50,521 nucleotides of DNA from Acidobacteriota bacterium (GCA_003222535.1 QHWJ01000383.1:1-50521), one strand, 5' to 3'; shown: positions 38,186 through 46,891, counted from the stretch's first letter. The notes: a model not told the origin generated them from the letters alone. Program-made: numbers and translations.

Positions 38186-38905
38186 TTGAGACTCTCGGAC
38201 CGTGCCGTTCGGTGGGTGCTCAAGCCATTGGTTTTCATCGCGAGCCTTGGCCCGTTTGCGTGGCTGATCTGGGCGGGACTCACGGGAAACCTCAGCGCGA
38301 ATCCGCTCAGCGACGTCACCAACGAAACCGGCGTCTGGACGCTGCGCTTCCTCTGCATCACCCTCGCGATCACGCCGCTGCGCAAGCTCACCGGCTGGAA
38401 CGCCGCCATCCGCTTCCGGCGCGTGGCCGGTCTGTTCGCGTTCTTCTACGGAACGCTTCACTTTCTCACGTATGTCATTGCCGACCGATTTGCGGCACTC
38501 GACTTCCCGGACGGTATGGTCGCATGGACGACCGTCCGCAATCTGGCGAAGTCGGTGGGCGAAGACGTCTACAAGCGGCCGTTCATCACCGTGGGGTTCA
38601 CCACGTGGACGTCGATGGTGCCGCTTGCGCTGACGTCGACCTCCGGGATGATCCGGCGTCTCGGCGGCCGGCGATGGAATCTGCTGCACCGGCTGGTGTA
38701 TCTCACGGCGTCGCTCGGCGTTGTCCATTACTGGTGGCTGGTGAAGGCCGACGTCAGCCGTCCGATTGCCTACGGCATCGTCGTCGGCAGTCTGCTCGCG
38801 TTCCGAATCTGGCTGGCGCGCGCCCGCGCCGCGGTCGCCCCCACGCGGCGTCTGCACACTGACGGTTCGTCGCCGAAGCGCGAGGCCGTCGGCCGAGCGA
38901 AATGA
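38186..38905 (+). CDS. msrQ: Heme-binding membrane subunit MsrQ
   Basis: 239 residues, about six membrane spans. FRRVAGLFAFFYGTLHFLTYV and NLLHRLVYLTASLGVVHYWWLVKADV carry the His residues that hold the hemes; FLCITLAITPLRKLTGW is another typical piece. It passes electrons from the quinone pool or a flavin to MsrP. The start is TTG 38186. The gap to msrP holds a short run of AGGGC words. The C-terminal residues (SSPKREAVGRAK) are encoded by a dispersed repeat that continues downstream. Confidence 0.88.
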   Translation: MRLSDRAVRWVLKPLVFIASLGPFAWLIWAGLTGNLSANPLSDVTNETGVWTLRFLCITLAITPLRKLTGWNAAIRFRRVAGLFAFFYGTLHFLTYVIADRFAALDFPDGMVAWTTVRNLAKSVGEDVYKRPFITVGFTTWTSMVPLALTSTSGMIRRLGGRRWNLLHRLVYLTASLGVVHYWWLVKADVSRPIAYGIVVGSLLAFRIWLARARAAVAPTRRLHTDGSSPKREAVGRAK

Positions 38906-38999
38906 AGCGCGAGCCTTTCAGCCGAGCGAAATGGAGCGCGAAGGCTTCAGCCGAGCGAACAGCCAGGGTGCTCAGCTGTTCGTAGACGCGAAGGCTTCA
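38870..38999. repeat. Cluster of GAAGCGCGAAGGCTTCAGCC repeats after msrQ
   Basis: At least three degenerate copies in tandem, including one (38935-38957) identical to 30167-30189. The first copy forms the end of MsrQ. Confidence 0.8.
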
Positions 39000-39023
39000 T
39001 AGCGACGATGAGCGACGCGCTCT

Positions 39024-40004
39024 TTAGCGGAAGGCGAGCCATTCCGACACCTGTAAGAGATCCACGTTGCCGCCGCTGAGGACGACACCGACGCGTGCGC
39101 CGCGAATCGGCGTCGTGCCTGCCAGCGCCGCGGCGGCGCCCAGCGCGCCGGTCGGTTCGACCACCAGCTTCAGCCGCTCCCACAGGTAGAACATCGTCCG
39201 CAGCAGCGTGGGGTCGTCAACCGTGGCCATGTCGCTGACGTACTGCAGCACGAGCGGGAAGGTGAGCGAGCCGAGCGACGGCGTGCGCGCGCCGTCTGCG
39301 ACCGTCTTCGGGTTCTGCACGGTGTGCAGCTGCTTCGTCCGAAACGATCGCGTCGCGTCGTCTGCGGCCGCCGGCTCGACGCCGATCACCTTGCAGCCGG
39401 GCGCCATGGCCTGCGCGGCGATTGCCGAGCCCGAGAGCAGGCCGCCGCCACCGCACGGCACGAACAGAAAGTCGATCGCGCCGACCTCTTCGATCAGTTC
39501 GCGGGCGGCCGTTCCCTGGCCGGCGATGATCTGCGGGTGATCGTAGGGCGGGATGAGTGTCAGCCCGCGCTCCTCGGCCAGACGCGCGCCGATGGCCTCG
39601 CGGACTTCGCGGTCGCGGTCGTAGAGGACGATCTCGCCGCCGTACCCTTCCGTCGCGATCTGCTTCACGGCCGGTGCGTCCGATGGCATGACGACGACGC
39701 GCGGGACGCCGAGGATCTGCCCGGCGAGCGCGATGGCCTGCGCGTGATTGCCGGACGAGAACGTGACGACACCGCGACGGCGCTCATCGGCCGTGAGGCG
39801 TGAGAGGGCGTTGTAGGCGCCGCGGAACTTGAACGCGCCGGCCCGCTGCAGGTTCTCACACTTGAAAAACACGTCGGCGCCCGTGCGTGTGTTGACACTG
39901 CGGGAGGCCGCCACGGGCGTGCGGTGCGCGACGCCGGCAATCTGCCGCGCCGCGCTCTCGACATCGGAAAAGGTCGGCAGCGTGACGCTCGTGGGCGTTG
40001 TCAT
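39024..40004 (-). CDS. Threonine/serine dehydratase, PLP-dependent
   Basis: 326 residues. Fold-type II PLP enzyme: Schiff-base Lys 59 in NLQRAGAFKFRGAYNAL, phosphate and substrate loop VVTFSSGNHAQAIALAG, and the Gly-rich cofactor loop FLFVPCGGGGLLSGSAIAA. It ends in VGVVLSGGNVDLLQVSEWLAF. It lacks the C-terminal ACT-type regulatory domain of biosynthetic threonine deaminase, so it is nearer to catabolic threonine dehydratase or serine racemase. ATG at 40004; no strong SD or -10 seen. Confidence 0.88.
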   Translation of the reverse strand: MTTPTSVTLPTFSDVESAARQIAGVAHRTPVAASRSVNTRTGADVFFKCENLQRAGAFKFRGAYNALSRLTADERRRGVVTFSSGNHAQAIALAGQILGVPRVVVMPSDAPAVKQIATEGYGGEIVLYDRDREVREAIGARLAEERGLTLIPPYDHPQIIAGQGTAARELIEEVGAIDFLFVPCGGGGLLSGSAIAAQAMAPGCKVIGVEPAAADDATRSFRTKQLHTVQNPKTVADGARTPSLGSLTFPLVLQYVSDMATVDDPTLLRTMFYLWERLKLVVEPTGALGAAAALAGTTPIRGARVGVVLSGGNVDLLQVSEWLAFR

Positions 40005-40196
40005 CGTGCCGTGCCATCTCGCAGGGATGGGCGTTGTCGGTGAGCTTCAGCGTGCGGGGAAAAACGCCCAGCTTCAGCCCGCTTGATCGGATCGGCCGTG
40101 CGCACGATCGGTGGTTGGCGGAGGAGTCCGGCCGTCGCGGGCGCAGAGGCGATGATGCCAGGAGCAATCGGGTGCCGCAACACGCGGACGGGCTCC
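40005..40196. other. Intergenic space before the tRNA gene
   Basis: I see no gene here. It contains short palindromic pieces such as CCGTGCGCACGATCGG near 40096 but no clear element. Confidence 0.4.
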
Positions 40197-40226
40197 TTGT
40201 TGGGAGATGAACAGCTATGGTAACAT
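40197..40226 (+). promoter_or_regulatory. Candidate promoter of the initiator tRNA
   Basis: TTGTTG (40197-40202) and TAACAT (40221-40226) with an 18-base spacer place a start about 12 bases before the tRNA. Confidence 0.4.
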
Positions 40227-40244
40227 CGCGATTCCTCAGCGTGA

Positions 40245-40318
<74 letters not shown>

Positions 40319-40338
40319 CAGTGTGCGGCCGGCCCGTT

Positions 40339-40368
40339 TTGCTCTGGCCAACGGAGCCGCGCTATCCT
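40339..40368 (+). promoter_or_regulatory. Candidate promoter of the toxin-antitoxin pair
   Basis: TTGCTC (40339-40344) and TATCCT (40363-40368) with an 18-base spacer, 20 bases before the antitoxin start. Confidence 0.4.
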
Positions 40369-40388
40369 GATGTTCAGAGGCTCGCCCA

Positions 40389-40640
40389 ATGCCCACGATA
40401 ACGTTCGATCTCCCGGACGGCGCACTCTCGGCGCTGCGCTTGTCGCCGACGGAGTTCGTGAAGGAGATGCGGGTTGCGGCAGCTCTGCTCTGGTACTCGC
40501 AGGGAGAGCTCTCGCAATCGAAAGCTGCGGAGGTCGCCGGCACAAGTCGCGCGGAATTCATTGACGAGCTCGCACATCGGCGCATCCCCGTCGTGCAGGT
40601 GACGGCCGAGGAACTGCAGGACGAGATCCATCGTGAGTGA
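40389..40640 (+). CDS. UPF0175-family antitoxin
   Basis: 83 residues. ITFDLPDGALSALRLSPTEFVKEMRVAAALLWYSQGELSQSKAAEVAGTSRAEFIDELAHRRIP matches UPF0175: an N-terminal strand followed by a helix-turn-helix-like segment (KAAEVAGTSRAEFIDEL). In such pairs the small DNA-binding partner is the antitoxin. It overlaps the downstream DUF3368 gene by eight bases. ATG at 40389. Confidence 0.85.
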   Translation: MPTITFDLPDGALSALRLSPTEFVKEMRVAAALLWYSQGELSQSKAAEVAGTSRAEFIDELAHRRIPVVQVTAEELQDEIHRE

Positions 40641-41043
40641 GGCGTGGGTCGTCAACGCCTCACCGCTCATTCTGTTCTCTCGTATCGCCCGCCTCGACTT
40701 GATCGAGCGCCTCGCTCCCGCAATCCTGATCCCGAACGCTGTCATCGAGGAGGTTCGCGCCGGGCAACAGAAAGATCCAACGGCTACAGCCGCCCTCGCA
40801 TGGGCCGCGAAGTACCACGTCGCGGACGTCGCGGTCATCACCAGCATCGAGCACTGGGATCTCGGGTCGGGCGAGTCTCAGGTCATCGCACATTGCATCG
40901 GCGGTTCGAGATGGGCGGTGCTCGATGATCGCGCCGCCCGTCGCTGCGCCGCCGCTCACAACGTGCCGGTGATCGGTACGCTTGGAATCGTCCTGCGCTC
41001 GAAGCAGAAACGGCTGATCGAGAGCGCCCGCCGCGCGCTCTGA
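40633..41043 (+). CDS. DUF3368 PIN-like toxin
   Basis: 136 residues, GTG start overlapping the antitoxin gene. PIN-like fold: WVVNASPLILFSRIARLDLIERL (first acidic position replaced by Asn-Ala-Ser, as is common in DUF3368), IPNAVIEEVRAG (Glu), DLGSGESQVIAHC (Glu) and AVLDDRAARRCA (Asp-Asp). It ends VPVIGTLGIVLRSKQKRLIESA. Known partner type for UPF0175; predicted to be a ribonuclease toxin. The pair sits 70 bases after a tRNA gene, a usual landing site of mobile DNA. Confidence 0.85.
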   Translation: MSEAWVVNASPLILFSRIARLDLIERLAPAILIPNAVIEEVRAGQQKDPTATAALAWAAKYHVADVAVITSIEHWDLGSGESQVIAHCIGGSRWAVLDDRAARRCAAAHNVPVIGTLGIVLRSKQKRLIESARRAL

Positions 41044-41337
41044 GCTCATTGCCGAAGCATCCAGTGACCGGCAAACACGCGGCGGTCGCGATCCTGTTCA
41101 GCGAACCCACCAGAATCCGCGACGGACTGGAGATGAAACCGCTATGGTTAGAGGTCAAGGGATATTCGTTCCTGGAGACATTCACGACGAACGAGGGAAT
41201 CTTCTACGGGGAGAAGCTTCCTGATCTTGCCTTTGTGCAGCTCGCGGTTCGCGATGTTCCAGCGCTGACCTTCTGCGCTGAGCCAAACGCCATCTGAATC
41301 GGCATCGACGTGGCCTACGCGGGTTTTCCCTTCGGGT

Positions 41338-41610
41338 CTGATGGTCTCGTGCTTCGCATCGACGATCAACCACCGATGGTCGTCCAGGCCACGCCATTCT
41401 TGCGGCACGGTGTCGTCAGCAGCCACAGTAGCCAGGGCCAGACCGCGATCGCGTGTTGATGTATGTCGAAACCGAATGTGCAAGCGAGAAACTCGTCAAT
41501 CAACGGCTGGCGTACGTGGCGGTATCCCGCGGGCAGTACGACGCACGGATCTACACGGACGACAGGGTCAAGCTCCCGCGTGTGCTCGATCGTGATGGAT
41601 CGCACCCATC
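41338..41610 (+). pseudogene. MobF-type relaxase/helicase relic, frameshifted
   Basis: The frame with LRIDDQPPMVV reaches SHSSQGQT (41421-41444), the helicase motif of TraI/TrwC-type relaxases, then stops. The next frame carries RVLMYVETECASEKLVNQ and RLAYVAVSRGQYDARIYTDD, the expected following sequence. Deleting one base at about 41445-41447 (GCGGAT to GCGAT) explains the break. No relaxase N-terminal domain is in the window. Confidence 0.75.
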
Positions 41611-42270
41611 GGCACTCGACTTGACACCGCCTGCGCGCCGTGCGTTGGATCGACTCTTATCGCCGGCCATCCTGCGCACGCCCGGGGCTTCCTGTAAATC
41701 CGGCACAGCCCTGGCGCTTCCTTGCAAATATGGCCCACCTTCAGGCTGCTCGCGCGACAGTCGTGCGCGCGTACGGCCACGGCAGTTGCACGCACCTCGG
41801 CGCGGTGGGAGCGGGCATTCAGGCCGAAAACTGGCCCGAGAAACGACGATCGAGTCGGCCCAGCTGTGCACCAAGCGTGATACGAATCCGATTTCCTTCG
41901 TGCGCTCGGTGACCAGGAAGGCAAGCAAGCCGTACAGCCGCACGGACGCGAGGAGCAGGCCCTGAGCGCGAAGCCGCTCGAGACGAGCGCGTTGAGCCGC
42001 TCGCGCGGGAGGCTTTCTGCCAGCGCGCTCTCGAACGTTCGGATCCTGAACGCATCAGCTTAGGCTCTCGTTCTGAGATGGGGAACCCCCTCGCCTTCCA
42101 GGCGACGCCTGCAGGAGGCCCGAAGGGCCGGTGTTTTCCCCGGTTCTTCATGCTCGCGCCGCGTAAGTCGGCTTCAGCCGACGCGGCGCATGGAAGCCCT
42201 CCGCCTTCAGGGGAGGGTGCTCACATCCACCAACAATCCGCGCAGTGACAGATCGGCGGCTCCGCGGTGT

Positions 42271-42276
42271 TATACA
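42271..42276 (+). promoter_or_regulatory. Possible -10 box for leaderless sigma-factor transcript
   Basis: TATACA six bases before GTG 42283. The last base is not T, so this is a weaker case than the others. Confidence 0.3.
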
Positions 42277-42282
42277 GCCAGC

Positions 42283-42759
42283 GTGAAGGAGCTGGATATT
42301 GAAGACGCCAGCCGCCGGTACGGACCGATGGTGCTCCGACGCTGTCGACAGCTTCTGCGCGATGAGAATGAAGCGCTCGACGCGTGTCAGGACGTATTCC
42401 TTCGCGTTCTCGAACGACGCGAACGGCTCGACGCGCGATATCCGTCGAGTCTCTTGTACCGGATTGCCACAAACGTGTGCCTGAACCGGATTCGCGATCG
42501 CGCACGGCGTTCCATGGCCGGTGAAGAACGCCTGCACGCCATTGCGTGCGCCGAATCGCCAGGCGGTCACAGCGACGCGCGTATGCTGCTCGACTGGGTG
42601 TTCAATCGCCATCCGCATTCGAGCCGCACGATTGCGGTGCTGCACTACATCGATGGGTTGACGCTGGAGCAGGTCGCGGCTGAGACAGGAATGTCGATAT
42701 CGGGCGTGCGCCAGCGCCTCCGCAAACTCCGCGAGACGCTGAGGGAGATCCAGCTATGA
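42283..42759 (+). CDS. ECF-like RNA polymerase sigma factor
   Basis: 158 residues from GTG 42283. Region 2: RYGPMVLRRCRQLLRDENEALDACQDVFLRVLERRERL and SSLLYRIATNVCLNRIRD. Region 4: RTIAVLHYIDGLTLEQVAAETGMSISGVRQRLRKLRETL, a clear helix-turn-helix. No region 3, so it is group IV (ECF) size. Its stop overlaps the next gene's start in ATGA, showing an operon. It probably activates its own operon, including the caspase-like gene. Confidence 0.88.
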   Translation: MKELDIEDASRRYGPMVLRRCRQLLRDENEALDACQDVFLRVLERRERLDARYPSSLLYRIATNVCLNRIRDRARRSMAGEERLHAIACAESPGGHSDARMLLDWVFNRHPHSSRTIAVLHYIDGLTLEQVAAETGMSISGVRQRLRKLRETLREIQL

Positions 42760-43574
42760 CTGAATTGGACCCGCCGATCCCCGACATCATCCTGGAGCGG
42801 TATCGGTTGAACGAACTGCCGGCCAGCGATGCCGCTCGTGTCGTGGACCGGCTCCGACGTGACGCCGACCTGCGGGCGCGACTCGAAATGCTGGAACAAT
42901 CGGACGAGGACATTCGGCGAGCCCACCTGCTCGATGATCTCGCTCGTGCCGTCCACAGCCGGGCGGCAGCCGCCTCGGCGGGCTCAGCACGGGCGACGAA
43001 GCCGTCGATTGCGTACTGGCTGGCGCCTGCAGCGGTTGTCGTCGGACTGATGCTCCTCATCGCCGTTGTTCCGCGGCGCGCAGGCCCTGGCAACGGCACG
43101 CGAACAACCGCCGGCGTGACACGCGATTCCGGCGATCGCATCAAGGGATTGGGCCCGGCACTGACGTTGTATCGCCGAACGGCCGACGGTGGCGAGACGC
43201 TTGCGGATGGCGCGATCGCGCGGCCCGGCGATGTCGTTCGCGTGGGCTACCGCGCCGCCGGCAAACCGTACGGGGTCATCCTGTCGATCGACGGGCGTGG
43301 CGGCGTGACGGTCCACCTGCCGGCGCGTGGCGATGGTGCAGTCCCGCTGAAAGCCGATTCCACTGTGCTGCTGGATACCGCGTACGAGCTGGACGATGCG
43401 CCACGATGGGAGCGGTTTTACTTCATCACGGGCGATACCGTTTTCGCGGTGCCGCCGATCGTCGAGGCGGCGCGTGCCGTCGCAGCGTCGACGTCGGCGA
43501 CACCGCCGCCACTGGTGCTGCCAAGTGGCCTGCACCAAGCGACCTTTTCGCTCCAGAAAGAGGCCAGGCCATGA
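42756..43574 (+). CDS. Membrane anti-sigma-like protein with DUF4384-like domain
   Basis: 272 residues. Residues 1-80 are charged and helical (IPDIILERYRLNELPASDAARVVDRLRRD), the size of an anti-sigma domain but without the HxxxCxxC zinc motif. One membrane span follows (IAYWLAPAAVVVGLMLLIAVV, about 84-106). The outer part (GDVVRVGYRAAGKPYGVILSIDGRGGVTVHLP) resembles the DUF4384 strand pattern, a domain often found with caspase-like proteases. The ATG overlaps the sigma-factor stop and its own stop overlaps the caspase start (ATGA at both), so the three are made together. Confidence 0.7.
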   Translation: MTELDPPIPDIILERYRLNELPASDAARVVDRLRRDADLRARLEMLEQSDEDIRRAHLLDDLARAVHSRAAAASAGSARATKPSIAYWLAPAAVVVGLMLLIAVVPRRAGPGNGTRTTAGVTRDSGDRIKGLGPALTLYRRTADGGETLADGAIARPGDVVRVGYRAAGKPYGVILSIDGRGGVTVHLPARGDGAVPLKADSTVLLDTAYELDDAPRWERFYFITGDTVFAVPPIVEAARAVAASTSATPPPLVLPSGLHQATFSLQKEARP

Positions 43575-45259
43575 CACGCACCGTATCCGCGTCCGTTCTG
43601 TCGTCGGTCCTCGCGCTCGCGCCGGCCCCCGGCTGGTGCGCCGCGTCGCTCGAGCGCTACACGCTCGTGATCGGCGCGAATTCAGGAGGGGCGAACCGTC
43701 CCCAGCTGCTGTATGCGGTATCCGACGCGGAGCGTTTCGCGCGCGTGATGATCGAGCTCGGCGGTGTCGCGCCTCCGAACGAGATCGTGCTCAAGCAGCC
43801 GAAGCTGCATGATCTGATCGTCGCTCTGGATACGCTCACAAGACGCGTGGCCGACGCGCGCAAGCGCACGCCCCCCGTTGGTCGCACCGAAGTCATCCTT
43901 TACTACTCGGGACATGCCGACGAGCAGGGGCTGTTGCTGGGCGACGATCGCTACTCCTATCGCACGCTGCGCGATCGGCTCGATCAGATCCCGGCCGACG
44001 TGCGCATCGCGGTGCTCGATGCCTGCTCGTCTGGCGCGTTCACGCGCGTCAAGGGCGGCCGCGCGCGGCCGCCGTTCATGATCGACGAGGCGGCCGACAT
44101 GCGGGGCCACGCGTTCCTCACCTCGAGCGCGGAAACCGAAGCGGCGCAGGAATCCGATCGCATCCGGGCATCGTACTTCACGCACTACCTGATCTCCGGG
44201 TTCCGTGGTGCTGCGGATGTGTCCGGTGACGGCAAGGTGACGCTCAACGAAGCCTATCAGTTCGCGTTCAACGAGACGCTCGGCCGGACCGTCGACACGA
44301 AGGGCGGCGCGCAGCATCCGTCTTACGACATCAGCCTGTCAGGCACCGGCGACGTCGTCATGACCGATGTCCGTCAGACGACGGCGACGCTGGTGCTCGG
44401 AGAGGATCTCGAGGGGCGCTTTTTCGTACGGACCGCGTCACAGGAACTCGTGGTCGAGCTCTACAAGCCGCGCGGCCGCCTGGTGGAGCTAGCCGTCGAA
44501 CCCGGTACCTATGAGGTGCGTGTAGAACGTGAGAAAGGGTCGGTCACGGCGCGAGCGGAGGTCGTCGATGGGGCACGGGTTGCGATCGACCCGCGGCAGT
44601 TTGGTCCCGTCGCGATGGAGCCCACGCGGCGCCGCGGCGACTCGACACGTTACGCCATTACTGGACGCAATCGGATCGAGATGCGCCTCGGTTCATGGCG
44701 CGTTCATGGACCGCCTGTTCCCGTTCACGCCGTAACATCGCCTGGCGCCACCGTGTTCTTCGGCGAGATCGTTGACGTGCAGGGCGATAGCGCGGCGTCG
44801 GCGTTTGGAGGGTTCGCGTACACGCGATTCGTGCGCGAGAACCTGGCGGCGACTGTCGCCGTGGATGGAGTCGGCGTGTCGAGCGACGCGTCGGCCAGCG
44901 GGAAAACACTTTGGACTGGTACGGCAGCTGCGCTTGCGATTCCCGTAGGCATTCGATGGAACCCGCTTCGCGGCGATCACACGACGCAGGCGTTCAAGCC
45001 GTTTGTGGCCGCGGCGATTGGGCCCGTCGCACGGTTGGCGAATCGCAGTGTCGTGCTCGGGCGCGCGGTGTCAGCGGAGTCGACTGCCCGCACGAGAGTC
45101 GGCGGTCAGCTGGGCGGCGGCATCGACGTGTTCGCCGGCAGATCCTTCTCGCTCGGGACGAGCGTCACTTACAACGTGATGAGCAATTTCCCGGAGCGGG
45201 ACGGTGTGTGGAGAAACTTCAACGGCGTGCAGGGGTTCAAGCGGTTCGCGCCAGACTGA
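43571..45259 (+). CDS. Secreted caspase-family protease with C-terminal barrel-like domain
   Basis: 562 residues from ATG 43571. A signal peptide ends near GWCA. Peptidase C14-like domain (about 28-260): YTLVIGANSGG, catalytic His 115 in VILYYSGHADEQG, catalytic Cys 152 in IAVLDACSSGAF, then GHAFLTSSAETEAAQESD and YFTHYLISGFRGAADVSGDGKVTLNEAY, all standard for bacterial caspase homologues. Residues about 280-390 look like a small beta domain (LVELAVEPGTYEVRVEREKG). The last ~170 residues (AFGGFAYTRFVRENLAATVAV ... FSLGTSVTYNVMSNF) alternate like an outer-membrane barrel. So the protease probably acts outside the cytoplasm, anchored at the outer membrane. Confidence 0.85.
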   Translation: MTRTVSASVLSSVLALAPAPGWCAASLERYTLVIGANSGGANRPQLLYAVSDAERFARVMIELGGVAPPNEIVLKQPKLHDLIVALDTLTRRVADARKRTPPVGRTEVILYYSGHADEQGLLLGDDRYSYRTLRDRLDQIPADVRIAVLDACSSGAFTRVKGGRARPPFMIDEAADMRGHAFLTSSAETEAAQESDRIRASYFTHYLISGFRGAADVSGDGKVTLNEAYQFAFNETLGRTVDTKGGAQHPSYDISLSGTGDVVMTDVRQTTATLVLGEDLEGRFFVRTASQELVVELYKPRGRLVELAVEPGTYEVRVEREKGSVTARAEVVDGARVAIDPRQFGPVAMEPTRRRGDSTRYAITGRNRIEMRLGSWRVHGPPVPVHAVTSPGATVFFGEIVDVQGDSAASAFGGFAYTRFVRENLAATVAVDGVGVSSDASASGKTLWTGTAAALAIPVGIRWNPLRGDHTTQAFKPFVAAAIGPVARLANRSVVLGRAVSAESTARTRVGGQLGGGIDVFAGRSFSLGTSVTYNVMSNFPERDGVWRNFNGVQGFKRFAPD

Positions 45260-45315
45260 AGCGATCATCGCTACTTCGATTGGACGCGACCGCGGATGGC
45301 AATGAGAGATGTCTG

Positions 45316-46650
45316 ATGAAAAAGCATCTTGCGACCGTTCTTCTCGTCGCGAGCGCCGCCACTTGTTTGGCCTGTGGCAGCACGACAACGTCGCCCTCCG
45401 CCATATCAACTGCGTCGGGAGAGGCGACGATTGGCTTCAGCGGCCTCACCGAAGATGGGGTATCCGTAACCACTTACAGTGAGTCTGGCTTCACGATGTC
45501 CATGTCAGGCGAGTGGAGGGTTCGGACGGATTATGGCCATCCGGCTCCGTTCGTTCAGTTTTGGGCCGAAAGCGGCGGAAGTACGGAGACTGGCGAGGTT
45601 CAGCTCGGGGCTGCCGGGTCCGTCTTTTACTTCAAGTCCGTTGACCTGTACTCGAGCATCACGCCGATCCCATACGCGATCAGTGGGATGAAAAACTCGC
45701 GTACGGTCTTCACCGTGACCGGCACTGTTCCGAACACGTTTGGAAATTTCAGAACGGTGGTGAATCCACACGCCGCCGAGCCGATCGATACCCTTTCGAT
45801 CACGCTGACGAACGCCGTCCCGGCGGGCTGCCGAAATCTAGTGGGGCTCGCTTGCCGAAACCCTATGGGACCCGATTCGATCGTGCTGACATCAATGCCA
45901 TCGACGCCGACCGGGCCGACAACGTTCTCACTGAGCGGTCAAATCACCGACAGCGCAACCGACGCAGGAATATCCGACGCCGCGGTGTTGATCCGCGACG
46001 GTCCAAACGGGGGCAGGGTTACGAGGACGGACGCTTCGGGAAACTACAGCCTCGCCGACTTGCTGCAATCCGGGTTCACCGTCACCGCGTCCGCCCAAGA
46101 CTATGAGTCGCAATCAAAGGGCGTCACGCTCACGTCCAACCAAACGCTGTCGTTCCAACTGACACGGACACAACCGCCGACGCCGACGCCTCCCGGCGCG
46201 ACCGTCATCGGCTTCAACGGCCTCGCCGTGAACGACGCGACGGTTACCACTTATTCAGAGTCCGGCTTTACCGTTTCGACGGCATCTGGCGCATGGGTCG
46301 CCAGCACAACCGGCGGACATCCGGCTCCATTCATTCGATTCTTTGCCGAGCCGGCGACCACGGTCACCGGGGAAATTCGGGTCGCAGCTGACGGATCGCC
46401 GTTCAGGTTCGCATCGATCGACCTGTACGCGAGCACCACGCCAATCCCATACACAATCAAAGGCTTCCGGAACTCGAGCACCGTTTTCACTGTCACCGAT
46501 ACGGTCCCGAACACATTTGGAAGCTTCAGGACGGTCGCGAATTCACGCAGCACAAGCCTCATCGACACGCTTTCCATCGTGCTCACCAACGCAGCTTCTC
46601 CAAGCGTCGGGAATCCGATGGGACTGGACACCATCGTTCTGGTTCGATGA
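45316..46650 (+). CDS. Lipoprotein with duplicated domain around a regulatory-like domain
   Basis: 444 residues from ATG 45316. Lipoprotein signal MKKHLATVLLVASAATCLACGS. Two homologous halves: ATIGFSGLTEDGVSVTTYSE ... TPIPYAISGMKNSRTVFTVT and TVIGFNGLAVNDATVTTYSE ... TPIPYTIKGFRNSSTVFTVT, each ending in a PNTFGNFRTV/PNTFGSFRTV plus DTLSI segment. Between them sits a carboxypeptidase-regulatory-like domain (FSLSGQITDSATDAGISDAAVLIRDG). Each half looks like a beta-sandwich of the kind that binds ligands at the cell surface. 56 bases after the caspase gene, likely in the same operon. Role unknown. Confidence 0.75.
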   Translation: MKKHLATVLLVASAATCLACGSTTTSPSAISTASGEATIGFSGLTEDGVSVTTYSESGFTMSMSGEWRVRTDYGHPAPFVQFWAESGGSTETGEVQLGAAGSVFYFKSVDLYSSITPIPYAISGMKNSRTVFTVTGTVPNTFGNFRTVVNPHAAEPIDTLSITLTNAVPAGCRNLVGLACRNPMGPDSIVLTSMPSTPTGPTTFSLSGQITDSATDAGISDAAVLIRDGPNGGRVTRTDASGNYSLADLLQSGFTVTASAQDYESQSKGVTLTSNQTLSFQLTRTQPPTPTPPGATVIGFNGLAVNDATVTTYSESGFTVSTASGAWVASTTGGHPAPFIRFFAEPATTVTGEIRVAADGSPFRFASIDLYASTTPIPYTIKGFRNSSTVFTVTDTVPNTFGSFRTVANSRSTSLIDTLSIVLTNAASPSVGNPMGLDTIVLVR

Positions 46651-46891
46651 CTCGAGTTGGGCGAGAACACATCTAAGTAGTCAAAGGTGATAGAGGCACG
46701 ACGTGCGCCAAAGCGCACGTGCAAATGACGGCCCGCGCGGTGGCCGTCGACCATAAAGCGGGCGCTACACCGATCCGGCGAGGCCCGCGGAAATCGCCGC
46801 CACACTCGCCTCGATCGTTGGCGTCACGTTACCCGTCGCCCGACGGCCAGGTCCGCAAGAGTGTACCCAGATAGGTCGGAAAGGATTCCCG
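46651..46891. other. Intergenic region with a perfect hairpin
   Basis: ACGTGCGC (46701-46708) and GCGCACGT (46713-46720) form a perfect stem with loop CAAA, 50 bases after the lipoprotein stop. It could end transcription, although no T-run follows. No gene is seen here. Confidence 0.5.

Larger units (their letters stand above)
41044..42282. other. Decayed accessory region
   Basis: No intact gene. It contains the MobF relic at 41338-41610. At 42090-42235 it holds several hairpin-like repeats, among them CGCCGCGTAAGTCGGCTTCA followed by its complement in GCCGACGCGGCGC. An open frame at 41049-41297 has no recognisable features. Confidence 0.5.

Noticed and set aside
36371-38857. Open frame of 828 codons on the minus strand across the glycosyltransferase and msrPQ
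   Set aside because: Shadow of three well-recognised genes; charged low-complexity composition, no motif.
41049-41297. Open frame of 82 codons after the toxin gene
   Set aside because: TTG start, no SD, no recognisable domain, in a decayed region.
46701-46720. Strong rho-independent terminator after the lipoprotein gene
   Set aside because: The stem is perfect but there is no T-run, so I list it only as a hairpin.
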